Positions 35,284 through 43,121 of a DNA stretch of 64,000 nt are shown piece after piece (within the stretch, counting starts at the first letter, position 1; each line of letters starts with the position of its first letter). Location of the stretch: NCBI RefSeq assembly GCF_001857945.1, contig NZ_CP017770.1, forward strand, positions 558,001 through 622,000. Reading direction: 5' to 3'. The translations under genes were made by a program, and so were the position numbers. This stretch comes from Paenibacillus crassostreae (lineage in GTDB: Bacteria > Bacillota > Bacilli > Paenibacillales > Paenibacillaceae). The notes below the pieces were generated by a model. That model saw only the letters and a program-made list of their open reading frames with translations. It searched no databases and was not told the origin of the DNA.

Positions 35284-35853
35284 ATGGAAATTAAAGAAAG
35301 ATCAAGAAGAATAATTTTAGATTTAGCAGTTTCATTAGATGGTTTTATTGAGGGGAAAAATGGGGAAGTTGATTGGTGTATCATGGACTCTGAGATGGGT
35401 TTTATTAATTTCTTAAATCAAATTGATACTATTTTATATGGAAGAAAAAGCTACGATTTATGGGGAGAATTCACTCCAGAAATTGAAGATACTGATACTG
35501 AAAAAGAAATTTGGGAATTAGTTCATAGTAAAGAAAAATACGTGTTTTCCAAAACGCAAAAAGGGACAGATAATAAAGCAATATTCATAAATGATAGTAT
35601 TCTTGAAGAAGTAAATAAATTAAAGAATAAGCCTGGTAAAGACATCTGGCTATATGGTGGAGCAAGTCTTATAACAACTTTTATCGATTTAGGGCTTGTT
35701 GATGAATTTAGATTATCTGTTCACCCTGTTATTTTGGGAGAAGGAAAACCGATGTTTATTGACATAAAGGAGAGATTGAATCTAAGACTGGTTGATACAA
35801 AAAGATTTTCCTCTGGCGTTGTTCAACTTTGCTATCATCTTAATGAAGAATAA
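35284..35853 (+). CDS. RibD C-terminal/dihydrofolate-reductase-like protein
   Basis: 189 residues. The start LDLAVSLDGFIEGKNGEVDW and GRKSYDLWGEF match the DHFR-like RibD_C family (YyaP/YwjB type). KDIWLYGGASLITTFIDLGLVDEFRLSVHPVILGEGKP (split: KDIWLYGGASLI and DEFRLSVHPVILGEG) is the C-terminal signature. NADPH-dependent reduction is expected; the substrate is unknown. Preceded by AAAGGAGAT. Paired with the divergent WYL regulator. Confidence 0.9.
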   Translation: MEIKERSRRIILDLAVSLDGFIEGKNGEVDWCIMDSEMGFINFLNQIDTILYGRKSYDLWGEFTPEIEDTDTEKEIWELVHSKEKYVFSKTQKGTDNKAIFINDSILEEVNKLKNKPGKDIWLYGGASLITTFIDLGLVDEFRLSVHPVILGEGKPMFIDIKERLNLRLVDTKRFSSGVVQLCYHLNEE

Positions 35854-35988
35854 TTGATAAGCATAATGATATGCTTAATCCAAGGTGAAAATAAATTGCT
35901 TCTTCAACTAATGGGGGAGTTTGCGGAATAAGGATCATGGAAATGATCAAACTTTTTTATGAAAAATTCATATTTAGATAAAAAGAGT

Positions 35989-36025
35989 AACTCCATTTTG
36001 ATCAATCTTTTTTCAAAATGGAGTT
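35989..36025 (+). terminator. Intrinsic terminator after the RibD-like gene
   Basis: AACTCCATTTTGA/TCAAAATGGAGTT stem followed by TTTTGT on the + strand, 135 bp after the stop. Confidence 0.75.
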
Positions 36026-36074
36026 TTTGTATTTGCTGTTAAACAAGTATTGAAGGGAATTTTTTAATCAATCT

Positions 36075-36500
36075 TTATTCTAAAGCTACAAGGGGTTCCT
36101 TTCCATAGACATTCAAGAGCTTTGATTTTAGTTCTTCAGGAAATGAATACCGGTTTTTGTAACCTATGATATTGTGACTCTCTTGGATATAGGTACCGCT
36201 AGCCAGTTTCAGAATCAACCCTTTATCTAGTCTTCGATCCTCATGATATTCCATATCTTCGATACAGGCGTTGGAGTTTAAAAAAGTAGCTGTCTGAATT
36301 AAACATTGAAGCTTGTTACTCTTACGACGGGAATGTTCTAAATCGACGAGTAAACTAAAACGGTCTTCATTTGAAAATCTTTGTTCAATGATAGTTCCTT
36401 GTATGCTTCTGCCATACCGCTTAATTTCATTTCTATTAATTTTGTTAATGTTTGTATTTATCCGCTCCCCCATAATAAGAAGCCCCACGTGTAAAGCCAA
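36075..36500 (-). pseudogene. Truncated IS21-family helper ATPase (IstB N-terminal part)
   Basis: The frame contains SNEDRFSLLVDLEHSRRKSNK, then ACIEDMEYHEDRRLDKGLILKLASGTYIQESHNI (cut: ACIEDMEYHEDRRLD and KLASGTYIQESHNI). These are characteristic of the IstB N-terminal region just before its Walker A. The expected GATGSGKT-type P-loop is missing; after ESHNI the sequence switches to an unrelated tail (KNRYSFPEELKSKLLNVYG). So the helper is cut and cannot bind ATP. It overlaps the IstA remnant upstream in the order usual for IS21 (istA then istB). Confidence 0.75.
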
Positions 36501-36675
36501 AGTTATTTTTGCTAATTTCTGTTTTACGTTTCAACTCTTGTTTGGCATCATTCTTTTTGTTACTCGTCAAAATCGTTTGGATACTTTTGACCTTAGGTCT
36601 TTTAGTCATAGAGATTACCATTTTACAAGCACGTTCAATTTGATATTTGGTGTACCGACGCTCTGATTTTTTCAA
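36445..36675 (-). pseudogene. IS21-family transposase C-terminal remnant (IstA)
   Basis: 76 residues. RRYTKYQIERACKMVI and RPKVKSIQTILTS, then the end NNFGFTRGASYYGG, resemble the extreme C-terminus of Firmicute IstA transposases. The catalytic DDE core is absent. It begins inside the truncated FlaR-like kinase gene at 36672-36815, so the element's insertion probably broke that gene. Confidence 0.6.
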
Positions 36676-36815
36676 TGATTGGGTTTAGGTACCCAATTGG
36701 CATTCCAAAAATATGTATCCAAATGGATGACTGGGAGATCCAGTATGCTACCAAGCTTTTGAGATAGGGTAGATTTGCCCGATTCCCCTGATCCAATAAC
36801 TAATATTCGGTTCAT
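36672..36815 (-). pseudogene. FlaR-like (adenylate-kinase-type) P-loop protein, truncated
   Basis: A good ribosome binding site (AAAGGAGG) precedes an ATG at 36815. The frame reads MNRILVIGSGESGKSTL with the Walker A, then LGSILDLPVIHLDTYFWNANW, a typical start of topology-modulation/adenylate-kinase-like proteins of about 170 residues. It stops after 47 residues (VPKPNH) where the IstA remnant begins. Only the N-terminal quarter remains, so it is a pseudogene. Confidence 0.8.
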
Positions 36816-36827
36816 ATTTCCTCCTTT

Positions 36828-37955
36828 TTATCTCGTTAAAATATCCTTCAAATATGCAGCTAACTCTTTGGCTGTTTGTTCATGGGCTAATACTCCAGGA
36901 TGACTTCTTGAACCGACAGTTTCCTCTGTCATATTCGGAAGTTGAACAACAGAGATGTTCTTGTCTCCTGTTTTCTTGGTATAGGCATCGACCGCACGGT
37001 AGATTGCCGGCATCATGGGAATACCTAGCATTCCGTAAGCCCATACGATATGCGCATTTTTATTATTTTTTCTGAGCTTCATCAGAAACTTCTCGGTAGC
37101 GTCCTCAAAAGCTTGTATGTCATCCTTATGAAAAGTACCGTCATCATTTAATCGTTGCTTATGGATCTCCCCAGTTAAGCTATCTTCCCATTCTGGTGAA
37201 TGAAAAGCTCCCCCATCGTTTGTTCCAAGATTAACGACAACAACATCTGGCTGCCACGTATCAAAATGATGTTCTTCCAAAGCGCCCAAAGCTTCATTCT
37301 TAGTTCCATTAAGAAGACCACAAACCTGCTCATAGTACTCTGGAATATTACCCTGTGGATTATTATCCCAACTCGTAAGAACTCCCCAACCACTTTGGGA
37401 AATCACTCTATAGTCTGCATTCAGAGCTGCTGCTGTCATCGCGGTATAATTATGTATTGCACTAAACCACATCGGAATCCAATCTTCTTCAGCTTGAGCT
37501 CCTATCGTTCCTTCTCCTGAAGTAATACTGTCACCTATAAATTCTATTTTATAAGGTTTGTCCGCCACGGGTAGAAATTCTCCATCCACCTTCACGGCAT
37601 GAATCTGTAAAGAGCAGTCAGGATCCCCACTCATCGCTTGCACATCTTTTACAATACGAACATTCTTCACAACACTGTTATTCATGCCTCTAAATACACA
37701 GATCCAATACTTTCCTGCTGTTAGCATTTGTCTGCTTACCGGAACTGAATTAATGACTATGCTAATCCAAGGCTCATAAACATCATAATCCGCTTCTACT
37801 TCAATCCACAGCTCAGATCCCTTTACATTGAATTCAATAGCACTACCTGTCCAAAACAACGTTAAAGGAGTTAAGCATCCTGTTGTTCTACCATGAACTT
37901 TTAAATGTTCGACATCAGATAAAGCATTTACCTGCAATTGATCATTCTGCTTCAT
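36828..37955 (-). CDS. SGNH/GDSL carbohydrate esterase (CE2-like)
   Basis: 375 residues from the ATG at 37955, placed by AGGAGG 7 bp upstream; an in-frame start at 38003 is rejected. An N-terminal jelly-roll-like domain (about 1-130) is followed by the SGNH hydrolase: block I FIGDSITSGEG with the nucleophile Ser, block III NLGTNDGG, and block V SHPGVLAHEQ with the catalytic His. This two-domain layout matches CE2 acetyl esterases of plant polysaccharides. No signal peptide is seen, so it would act on imported acetylated oligosaccharides (inference). Confidence 0.87.
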   Translation of the reverse strand: MKQNDQLQVNALSDVEHLKVHGRTTGCLTPLTLFWTGSAIEFNVKGSELWIEVEADYDVYEPWISIVINSVPVSRQMLTAGKYWICVFRGMNNSVVKNVRIVKDVQAMSGDPDCSLQIHAVKVDGEFLPVADKPYKIEFIGDSITSGEGTIGAQAEEDWIPMWFSAIHNYTAMTAAALNADYRVISQSGWGVLTSWDNNPQGNIPEYYEQVCGLLNGTKNEALGALEEHHFDTWQPDVVVVNLGTNDGGAFHSPEWEDSLTGEIHKQRLNDDGTFHKDDIQAFEDATEKFLMKLRKNNKNAHIVWAYGMLGIPMMPAIYRAVDAYTKKTGDKNISVVQLPNMTEETVGSRSHPGVLAHEQTAKELAAYLKDILTR

Positions 37956-38080
37956 TATATTACCTCCTAATTTCCCTACACGATAATAATTATATGATAC
38001 CAAAAATATGAATAACTTCCGTAACTTTCATTGGAGAATAAATAATATTTTATTAAAACTAAAAGTGACCTACCTCACTG

Positions 38081-38106
38081 TTGAGTCAGTAACCTCAGGT
38101 TATGAT
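38081..38106 (+). promoter_or_regulatory. Palindromic promoter region of the DGC-type gene
   Basis: A perfect dyad TAACCTCAGGTTA (38090-38102) abuts a -10-like TATGAT (38101-38106); a second dyad ACTGTTGAGTCAGT precedes it. The -35 is unclear (TTGAGT would give a 14-bp spacer). It looks like a regulated, possibly MerR-type promoter. Confidence 0.4.
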
Positions 38107-38170
38107 ACCTAAAGATTTATTCAATGCAAACATTAACGGATCGAAAATTGAAAGTGAGGAGAGATACCCC

Positions 38171-38530
38171 ATGAAAAATAGTGATTTTCCTCTTGTCTAT
38201 TCATGTTCTGGATGTTCATCGGCAGCGCAGACCGCCAACATGATTGCAATAAAAATGGATCGACAAAACATAGCTGAAATGTCCTGCATTGCTGGTGTCG
38301 GTGGTGATGTCAAATCACTTGTCAAAACAGCAAAGTCGGGACGTGACATCATTGCAATTGATGGTTGTCCCTTGGCCTGCAGCAAGAGTTGTTTAGCTAA
38401 GCATGATGTTCAACCTAAGCATCATTTCGATTTATCTAAATTTGACGTTCCAAAACTTAAAGGAGAAGATCCTAACCCCGCTCAATTCCTGAGTGCTTAC
38501 AATCAGATTCTTGAACTAATAGCTAAATAA
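38171..38530 (+). CDS. Putative zinc-binding protein (DGC domain)
   Basis: 119 residues from the ATG at 38171 (GAGGAGAG upstream). Eight cysteines, including CSGCSSA near the N-terminus and DGCPLACSKSC (about residues 66-76), fit the DGC/putative zinc-binding family. The long upstream frame to 38102 lacks a ribosome binding site. Its role is not established; relatives occur near metal or sulfur/selenium metabolism genes. It is monocistronic. Confidence 0.82.
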   Translation: MKNSDFPLVYSCSGCSSAAQTANMIAIKMDRQNIAEMSCIAGVGGDVKSLVKTAKSGRDIIAIDGCPLACSKSCLAKHDVQPKHHFDLSKFDVPKLKGEDPNPAQFLSAYNQILELIAK

Positions 38531-38537
38531 CAACGGT

Positions 38538-38675
38538 TTAGACCCTCAGTGTGCCGCGGAACCCTTTTGCAGCATAGTAGGATTCTGCCCCATTGAGGTA
38601 CACGAAGACCGTATCGTAGCGACGATCGCAAAAGATGGCTCCGCCAAGTTTTCTAATGACTTCTCCACCTCCTAC
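38538..38675 (-). pseudogene. DUF4256-family C-terminal fragment
   Basis: The minus strand reads RKLGGAIFCDRRYDTVFVY then NGAESYYAAKGFRGTLRV and a stop, which is the conserved C-terminus of DUF4256 proteins. An in-frame stop lies just upstream (about 38681), and no start or remaining N-terminal part (normally over 140 residues) is present. It accounts for part of the gap between the DGC gene and the binding protein gene. Confidence 0.7.
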
Positions 38676-38786
38676 ACTCAATCACAAAATTCCCCCACCT
38701 ACAATTCTCATAACAACTAGAGAATAACAGTGAGGGACAATATGACTGATCTATTACTTCTATGAAACCTCTAAATCATCACTTAG

Positions 38787-39797
38787 CTACTTCCCCAAAC
38801 CCACAACAAACGTATTATCCACCAACGGTTTCACATCTACGTCCTTCGTTAAATACTCTAACTTCGTCAGAATATCTGCTGAAGTCTGTAACTCTTTTAA
38901 TATCTCATCAGAAATGGGTGAGCTTTGATACTCCGCTTTCGTAGCGGAGCTTTCAATTAATGAACGATCGCGCCCAGTACTCTTCGCGGCGATATCAATG
39001 AATTCGTCATGGTTGTCTTTGGAGAATTGAATCGTCTTCTCGATCACTTTTAAGAATGACTCTATTACTTCTGGATGTTCCTTCGCAAAGTCACCACGAG
39101 CGACGTAGAACGTTGGAGAAGTAATATGGAGTGACTCTCCTGAAGAAATAACTGTTGCACCATTCGTATTTACTTCTATTTCTGCAAATGGATCTGCTGT
39201 AATCCATGCATCCAATTGACCTGTTTGAAATGCAGGTTGTGCATCGGGGATCGACAAATTCACGGCCTTAACGTCAGATTGCTGAAGTCCCGCTGCCTCA
39301 AGAATTTTAAGAAGAAATACATGATGTGATGTTCCTAACATAACTCCAATTTGCTTTCCTTTTAGGTCAGAAACATCTTTAATATCACTACCTTTGGGTA
39401 CAATAAGATAGTTAACGCCATGCAGTCCATCCGTTAATAAAGAGATTAATTTAATATCCACCTTATTATTCGCTCCAGACAATATTGCACCTTCACCCAA
39501 CACAGCCAAGTCGATGCGCTTAGAAGCAATCCCTTCATTAATGGGTGGTCCGGCAGTATGAGTCGTCCAAGCTACCGTCGCCCCTAATTTTGCAAATTCT
39601 TCTTCCAACCACCCCTGCTCTTTCACCACATTTAATAGAGGTAAACTCATATTAGCTATATTTACTGTAAACGAATTATCTTTTGCCTTAGCTGAACCAT
39701 CTTTAGAAGAGTTGCATGCTGCCAACATCACGACAGACACGATCATTAATACGAGTATGTGCATTTTTTTGCTATACATAACACGACCTCTTTTCAT
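38787..39797 (-). CDS. Sulfonate/taurine ABC binding lipoprotein (SsuA/TauA-like)
   Basis: 336 residues. The lipobox ends MLAAC (Cys about 28) after a basic start. The fold is NMT1/SsuA-like: VNIANMSLPLLNVVKEQGWLEEEFAK, GEGAILSGANNKVDIKLIS, and WITADPFAEIEVN are typical segments. It lies 23 bp downstream of the arylsulfatase gene, in the same unit behind leader B. No permease or ATPase is here; it most likely docks with the ssuBC products encoded 22 kb away under the matching leader (inference). Confidence 0.87.
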   Translation of the reverse strand: MKRGRVMYSKKMHILVLMIVSVVMLAACNSSKDGSAKAKDNSFTVNIANMSLPLLNVVKEQGWLEEEFAKLGATVAWTTHTAGPPINEGIASKRIDLAVLGEGAILSGANNKVDIKLISLLTDGLHGVNYLIVPKGSDIKDVSDLKGKQIGVMLGTSHHVFLLKILEAAGLQQSDVKAVNLSIPDAQPAFQTGQLDAWITADPFAEIEVNTNGATVISSGESLHITSPTFYVARGDFAKEHPEVIESFLKVIEKTIQFSKDNHDEFIDIAAKSTGRDRSLIESSATKAEYQSSPISDEILKELQTSADILTKLEYLTKDVDVKPLVDNTFVVGLGK

Positions 39798-39820
39798 CCT
39801 ACATAGATTTACTTACCATC

Positions 39821-42049
39821 CTAATCAACGGCTAATTCGATAGCTGTCTTTATATCAAGATCCCGAACAAATCGGAGAATAGTTAATCGAACTTCCTTAA
39901 GGTCACCTGTGAACGCAAAAGGAGATTCATAACTTTCTGTGACTGGTGTTAATGCACTTTTGCCAACCGAAAATACACCAGGCCCACCCAAATTAGAAAT
40001 TTGGGATATTACACCTTCTCCTACTTGTTTGTTGTTGATAAATAATGTGATCGTTTGGTCTTTCGCATCGAAATCAAACCTTACAGTAACAGATCCTATC
40101 GGTAGTACTTCATTAGATACGACCGTATCATGATGCTCACCAATATAATTGTTATGGTATACAAGCCGATTATACTGAACAAAAAGTGCCCATCCACCAA
40201 ATCTACCACCTTGAGCAATAATAGCCCCTTCCTCGTCCACAGAAGATCGAATAAATTCAGCTTCAATTGAATGGGTTAGTTTCGTATTGAAATGAATATT
40301 ATGATGGTACCCGCCCGGATTCGGATAATATGTATACGTCACGGTGTGGGGGATATCCTGTTGTCCAGACCTTCCAAACAATCCACGCCCATCAATAGGA
40401 AGAACGCCGTATTGTTCCGCTTGTACCCACCATAGTTCAATGAGTTCTTGTAACTTCTCAGGTTCAGATGCCGCAAGGTCATTCACCTCTGAGAAATCCT
40501 CTTCTACATGATATAGCTCCCACTGATCTGTATCGAAAGAAGTACCTGGGATATGATACGTCACGGCTTTCCATCCTCCATGATAAATCGCTCGATTACC
40601 AAGCATCTCATAATATTGAGTCGTTCTGTGGCTTGCTTCGGATTGACTGTCGAAACTATAGGCTAGACTAACGCCTTCTATTGATTTCTGCTCCGTTCCC
40701 TTCACGACAGAGGGTTCCTGAATACCTGCCAGTTCTAGAATTGTTGGAACAACATCGATCGCATGGTGATATTGACTTCGTATGCCTCCGACATCTTTTA
40801 TTTTATCTGGATACGAAATAATGAATGGATCTTTCACACCACCTGCATGCACAAAAGTCTTATACCATTTCAGCGGTGTATTCCCTACTTGCGCCCAACC
40901 GGTAGGATAGTGATTGTACGCTTCTGGTGAGCCTAGCTTATCTATATGTCTGATTTCTTGTTCCGCTTGTTCTGCAGCTCCGTTAAAATTCTTATACTCA
41001 TTCCATGTTCCAACTTGTTGTCCTTCAGGACTTGCACCATTATCGGATACAAGTACAATAATCGTATTATCGAATTGATCGATGGCCTTCAAAGCATCCA
41101 AAAATCTACCAATATGGTAGTCTGTATGATCCAAGAACCCAGCGAATGCTTCTTGCATTCTTGCGAATAAGCGTTTCTCCGTAGGCGTCAAAGACTCCCA
41201 AGCTTTCACTCCTGGATTACGTGGTGGAAGAACCGTATGTTCAGGGATGATCCCTAATTCTTTCTGACGCTCGAACCATTGTTCACGGGCGACATCCCAA
41301 CCCTCATCGTAATTACCAGCATATTTATCGATATATTCTATAGGTGCATGATGTGGAGCATGCGTGGCCCCATAGGCAAGATATAGGAAGAATGGTTTGT
41401 CTGGCGCTGCACTTTTCTGTTCTCTCACATATTTGATCGCCTTATCCGTTAGATCTTCTGTTAGGTGATAGCCTTCTTCTGCTTTCCTCGGTTGGTCAAT
41501 ATACTCATTACCCACGACCAAATCTGGATTCCACTGGTTCGTCTCTCCACCTAAGAAGCCATAATAACGTTCAAATCCTCGAGATAACGGCCAATGTTCA
41601 AACGGTCCTGCGACAGAACGTTCACCTGACGGAAGTAGATGCCACTTACCTACAGCCAGCGTACTATATCCTTCTTCTTGTAATATCTCACTTAGCAATG
41701 CCGTCTCTTTACTAATTCTTCCTCGCACATTCGGGAACCCATTATTCATATCCGCAAGAAATCCCATACCTACAGAATGATGGTTTCTTCCTGTCAATAA
41801 ACAAGCTCGAGTGGGAGAACATATAGCCGTTGTATGGAAATTCGTATACCGAAGTCCACCGCTAGCTAATTTATCAATATTGGGGGTGGATATATCAGAC
41901 CCATAACATCCCAGGTGAGAATACCCCGTATCATCTAGAACAATATAGACTACATTCGGCGCGCCTACAGGTGAAAGTTTGGCGCTCGGCCACCATGGTG
42001 TACTCTCTTCGTAATAACGCTTGATCTCTCCTTTAAATTCATTAGACAT
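39821..42049 (-). CDS. Arylsulfatase, cysteine-type (AtsA-like)
   Basis: 742 residues without signal peptide, so cytoplasmic. The active-site sequence CSPTRACLLTGR has Cys77 as the residue that must become formylglycine; Asp39-Asp40 (LDDTGY) and VSDNGAS supply calcium ligands, and KWHLLPSGE and HAPHHAP supply catalytic Lys and His. The C-terminal ~180 residues (from about 560) form a beta-sandwich. This matches AtsA of Pseudomonas, which hydrolyses aryl sulfates in sulfur starvation. It is the first gene after leader B and is followed by an SsuA-like gene. Both FGE copies in this window are broken, so maturation depends on another enzyme. Confidence 0.92.
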   Translation of the reverse strand: MSNEFKGEIKRYYEESTPWWPSAKLSPVGAPNVVYIVLDDTGYSHLGCYGSDISTPNIDKLASGGLRYTNFHTTAICSPTRACLLTGRNHHSVGMGFLADMNNGFPNVRGRISKETALLSEILQEEGYSTLAVGKWHLLPSGERSVAGPFEHWPLSRGFERYYGFLGGETNQWNPDLVVGNEYIDQPRKAEEGYHLTEDLTDKAIKYVREQKSAAPDKPFFLYLAYGATHAPHHAPIEYIDKYAGNYDEGWDVAREQWFERQKELGIIPEHTVLPPRNPGVKAWESLTPTEKRLFARMQEAFAGFLDHTDYHIGRFLDALKAIDQFDNTIIVLVSDNGASPEGQQVGTWNEYKNFNGAAEQAEQEIRHIDKLGSPEAYNHYPTGWAQVGNTPLKWYKTFVHAGGVKDPFIISYPDKIKDVGGIRSQYHHAIDVVPTILELAGIQEPSVVKGTEQKSIEGVSLAYSFDSQSEASHRTTQYYEMLGNRAIYHGGWKAVTYHIPGTSFDTDQWELYHVEEDFSEVNDLAASEPEKLQELIELWWVQAEQYGVLPIDGRGLFGRSGQQDIPHTVTYTYYPNPGGYHHNIHFNTKLTHSIEAEFIRSSVDEEGAIIAQGGRFGGWALFVQYNRLVYHNNYIGEHHDTVVSNEVLPIGSVTVRFDFDAKDQTITLFINNKQVGEGVISQISNLGGPGVFSVGKSALTPVTESYESPFAFTGDLKEVRLTILRFVRDLDIKTAIELAVD

Positions 42050-42089
42050 GTTCTCTTCTCAGCTCCTATCCATTAGATAATTAGACAAA

Positions 42090-42155
42090 CAAAAAAGAGA
42101 TCCAATAAGAAAGTAACATCCTTTCTATACTGAATCTCTGGTTAACCAGTCGATT
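42090..42155 (-). ncRNA. Sulfur leader RNA B: antiterminator hairpin overlapping terminator
   Basis: Leader of the sulfatase unit. Antiterminator (42133-42155, minus): outer arms AATC and GATT, internal loop GA against A, inner stem CTGG/CCAG with loop TTAA (CTGGTTAACCAG is a perfect palindrome). Terminator (42096-42139): about 18 bp from AGAGATTCAGTA to TTGGATCTCT with one bulge, then TTTTTT. Same architecture as copies A and C with a compensatory change in the inner stem. Confidence 0.8.
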
Positions 42156-42210
42156 GATTGCACGGTATTCAATTGGGGGTTGATGCGTAGTGAATCTGAA
42201 TATGAACTGA

Positions 42211-42240
42211 ATACTATCAGCTAATGTGATGGTCTGTCAA
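42211..42240 (-). promoter_or_regulatory. Promoter of the sulfatase unit
   Basis: Minus strand: -35 TTGACA (42235-42240), 18-bp spacer, -10 TAGTAT (42211-42216). The TTGACAGAC start is shared with the tauD promoter. The leader before the antiterminator is about 50 nt. Confidence 0.75.
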
Positions 42241-42279
42241 TCACTAATTTAATTATTCGCATTGAATTAATGGGTATTT
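42234..42279. promoter_or_regulatory. Shared upstream control block (sulfatase copy)
   Basis: 35 of 46 positions match the block at 16921-16966, ungapped, with the same orientation relative to the -35. Conserved pieces are CTGTCAATCA, TTATTC.CAT and GGTATT. The position just upstream of -35 suggests an activator site. Confidence 0.6.
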
Positions 42280-42304
42280 AAAATATTAGGTTTCAAAAAT
42301 TACT

Positions 42305-42342
42305 TTGACAGATAGAGCAATGTGTGATAATTTTACTCTATC
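42305..42342 (+). promoter_or_regulatory. Promoter and inverted-repeat operator of the PadR unit
   Basis: TTGACA (42305-42310), 17-bp spacer, TAATTT (42328-42333). The perfect arms GATAGAG (42311-42317) and CTCTATC (42336-42342) flank the -10. This is a likely autoregulatory site of the PadR protein. Confidence 0.7.
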
Positions 42343-42375
42343 AGGTAGAACACTTTTTCAAGAAGGAGGATACTA

Positions 42376-42702
42376 ATGGTTCGTAGTGACATCATTCGTG
42401 GACATTTAGATGCTATTATTTTGCGGCTCATTTATGAGAAGGATCAATACGGTTATGAAATTTCCAAAGAAATCAGTTTGCGCACTAATGACCGATTTCA
42501 GATTAAAGAGGCCACGTTATATGCCGTATTCCAAAGGTTAGAACGAAGAGAATTAATTGAATCCTATTTCGGAGACATTTCACATGGGGGCAAACGTAGG
42601 TATTACAAAATCACCAAGCTTGGAAAGGCTTATTTCAAAGAAACGGTTGAAGAATGGCAAGAAATCAAGGAAATAATAAATATTTTTATGGAGGGTATGT
42701 AA
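42376..42702 (+). CDS. PadR family transcriptional regulator
   Basis: 108 residues. The winged helix is of PadR type: IILRLIYEKDQYGYEISKEI then ATLYAVFQRLERRELIESYFG and the wing GGKRRYYKITKLGKAY. AAGAAGGAGG lies 6 bp before the ATG. Its stop codon overlaps the next start by one base (TAATT), so it is coupled to the membrane protein genes it probably controls, as in many PadR/DUF1700-type operons. Confidence 0.9.
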   Translation: MVRSDIIRGHLDAIILRLIYEKDQYGYEISKEISLRTNDRFQIKEATLYAVFQRLERRELIESYFGDISHGGKRRYYKITKLGKAYFKETVEEWQEIKEIINIFMEGM

Positions 42703-43106
42703 TTCGCAAAATTAAAGATCATGTTAAGGAATTGTTCAAGGATGTTCCTGCAAGCGACCACAAAGAACTGATGATGCAAGATATTATTCAGAACTTGGAA
42801 GAGAAAGTTAGCGATCTGATGTTTAGTGGTAAAGATGAGGAAGATGCCATTAACAAGGCCATTGTTGAGTTTGGTGATATTGAAGATATTAAAAAAGAGC
42901 TGGGTACGAACCGATTGCCCGTTAAAAACCCCAAACGCTATTCTTTGCATTTAGGATTCTCACTTTGGGGAAGCGGACTCATTACGGCATTGTTTGTGTT
43001 TATCAATCTTTATTATTCACCAGATGTGATCTGGTTCGTATATCCCGTGTTCGCTGTAGCTTGGTGGCCGCTCGCGATGTTCTATAAATGGTTAGGAATG
43101 AAATAA
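42702..43106 (+). CDS. Permease-prefix-domain membrane protein, probable ATT start
   Basis: About 134 residues. The N-terminal helix bundle (RKIKDHVKELFKDVPAS, then GKDEEDAINKAIVEFGDIED) is the permease prefix domain 1 that often follows PadR regulators. Two C-terminal spans follow with WFVYPVFAVAWWPLAMFY. The only ATG in frame is at 42654, 48 bp inside the PadR gene and without a ribosome binding site. GGAGGG at 42690-42695 is placed 6 bp before an ATT codon (42702), exactly where homologues start, so I prefer initiation at ATT. The last span resembles repeats in the next protein. Confidence 0.8.
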   Translation: MRKIKDHVKELFKDVPASDHKELMMQDIIQNLEEKVSDLMFSGKDEEDAINKAIVEFGDIEDIKKELGTNRLPVKNPKRYSLHLGFSLWGSGLITALFVFINLYYSPDVIWFVYPVFAVAWWPLAMFYKWLGMK

Positions 43107-43121
43107 GGAGGATTACAAATA

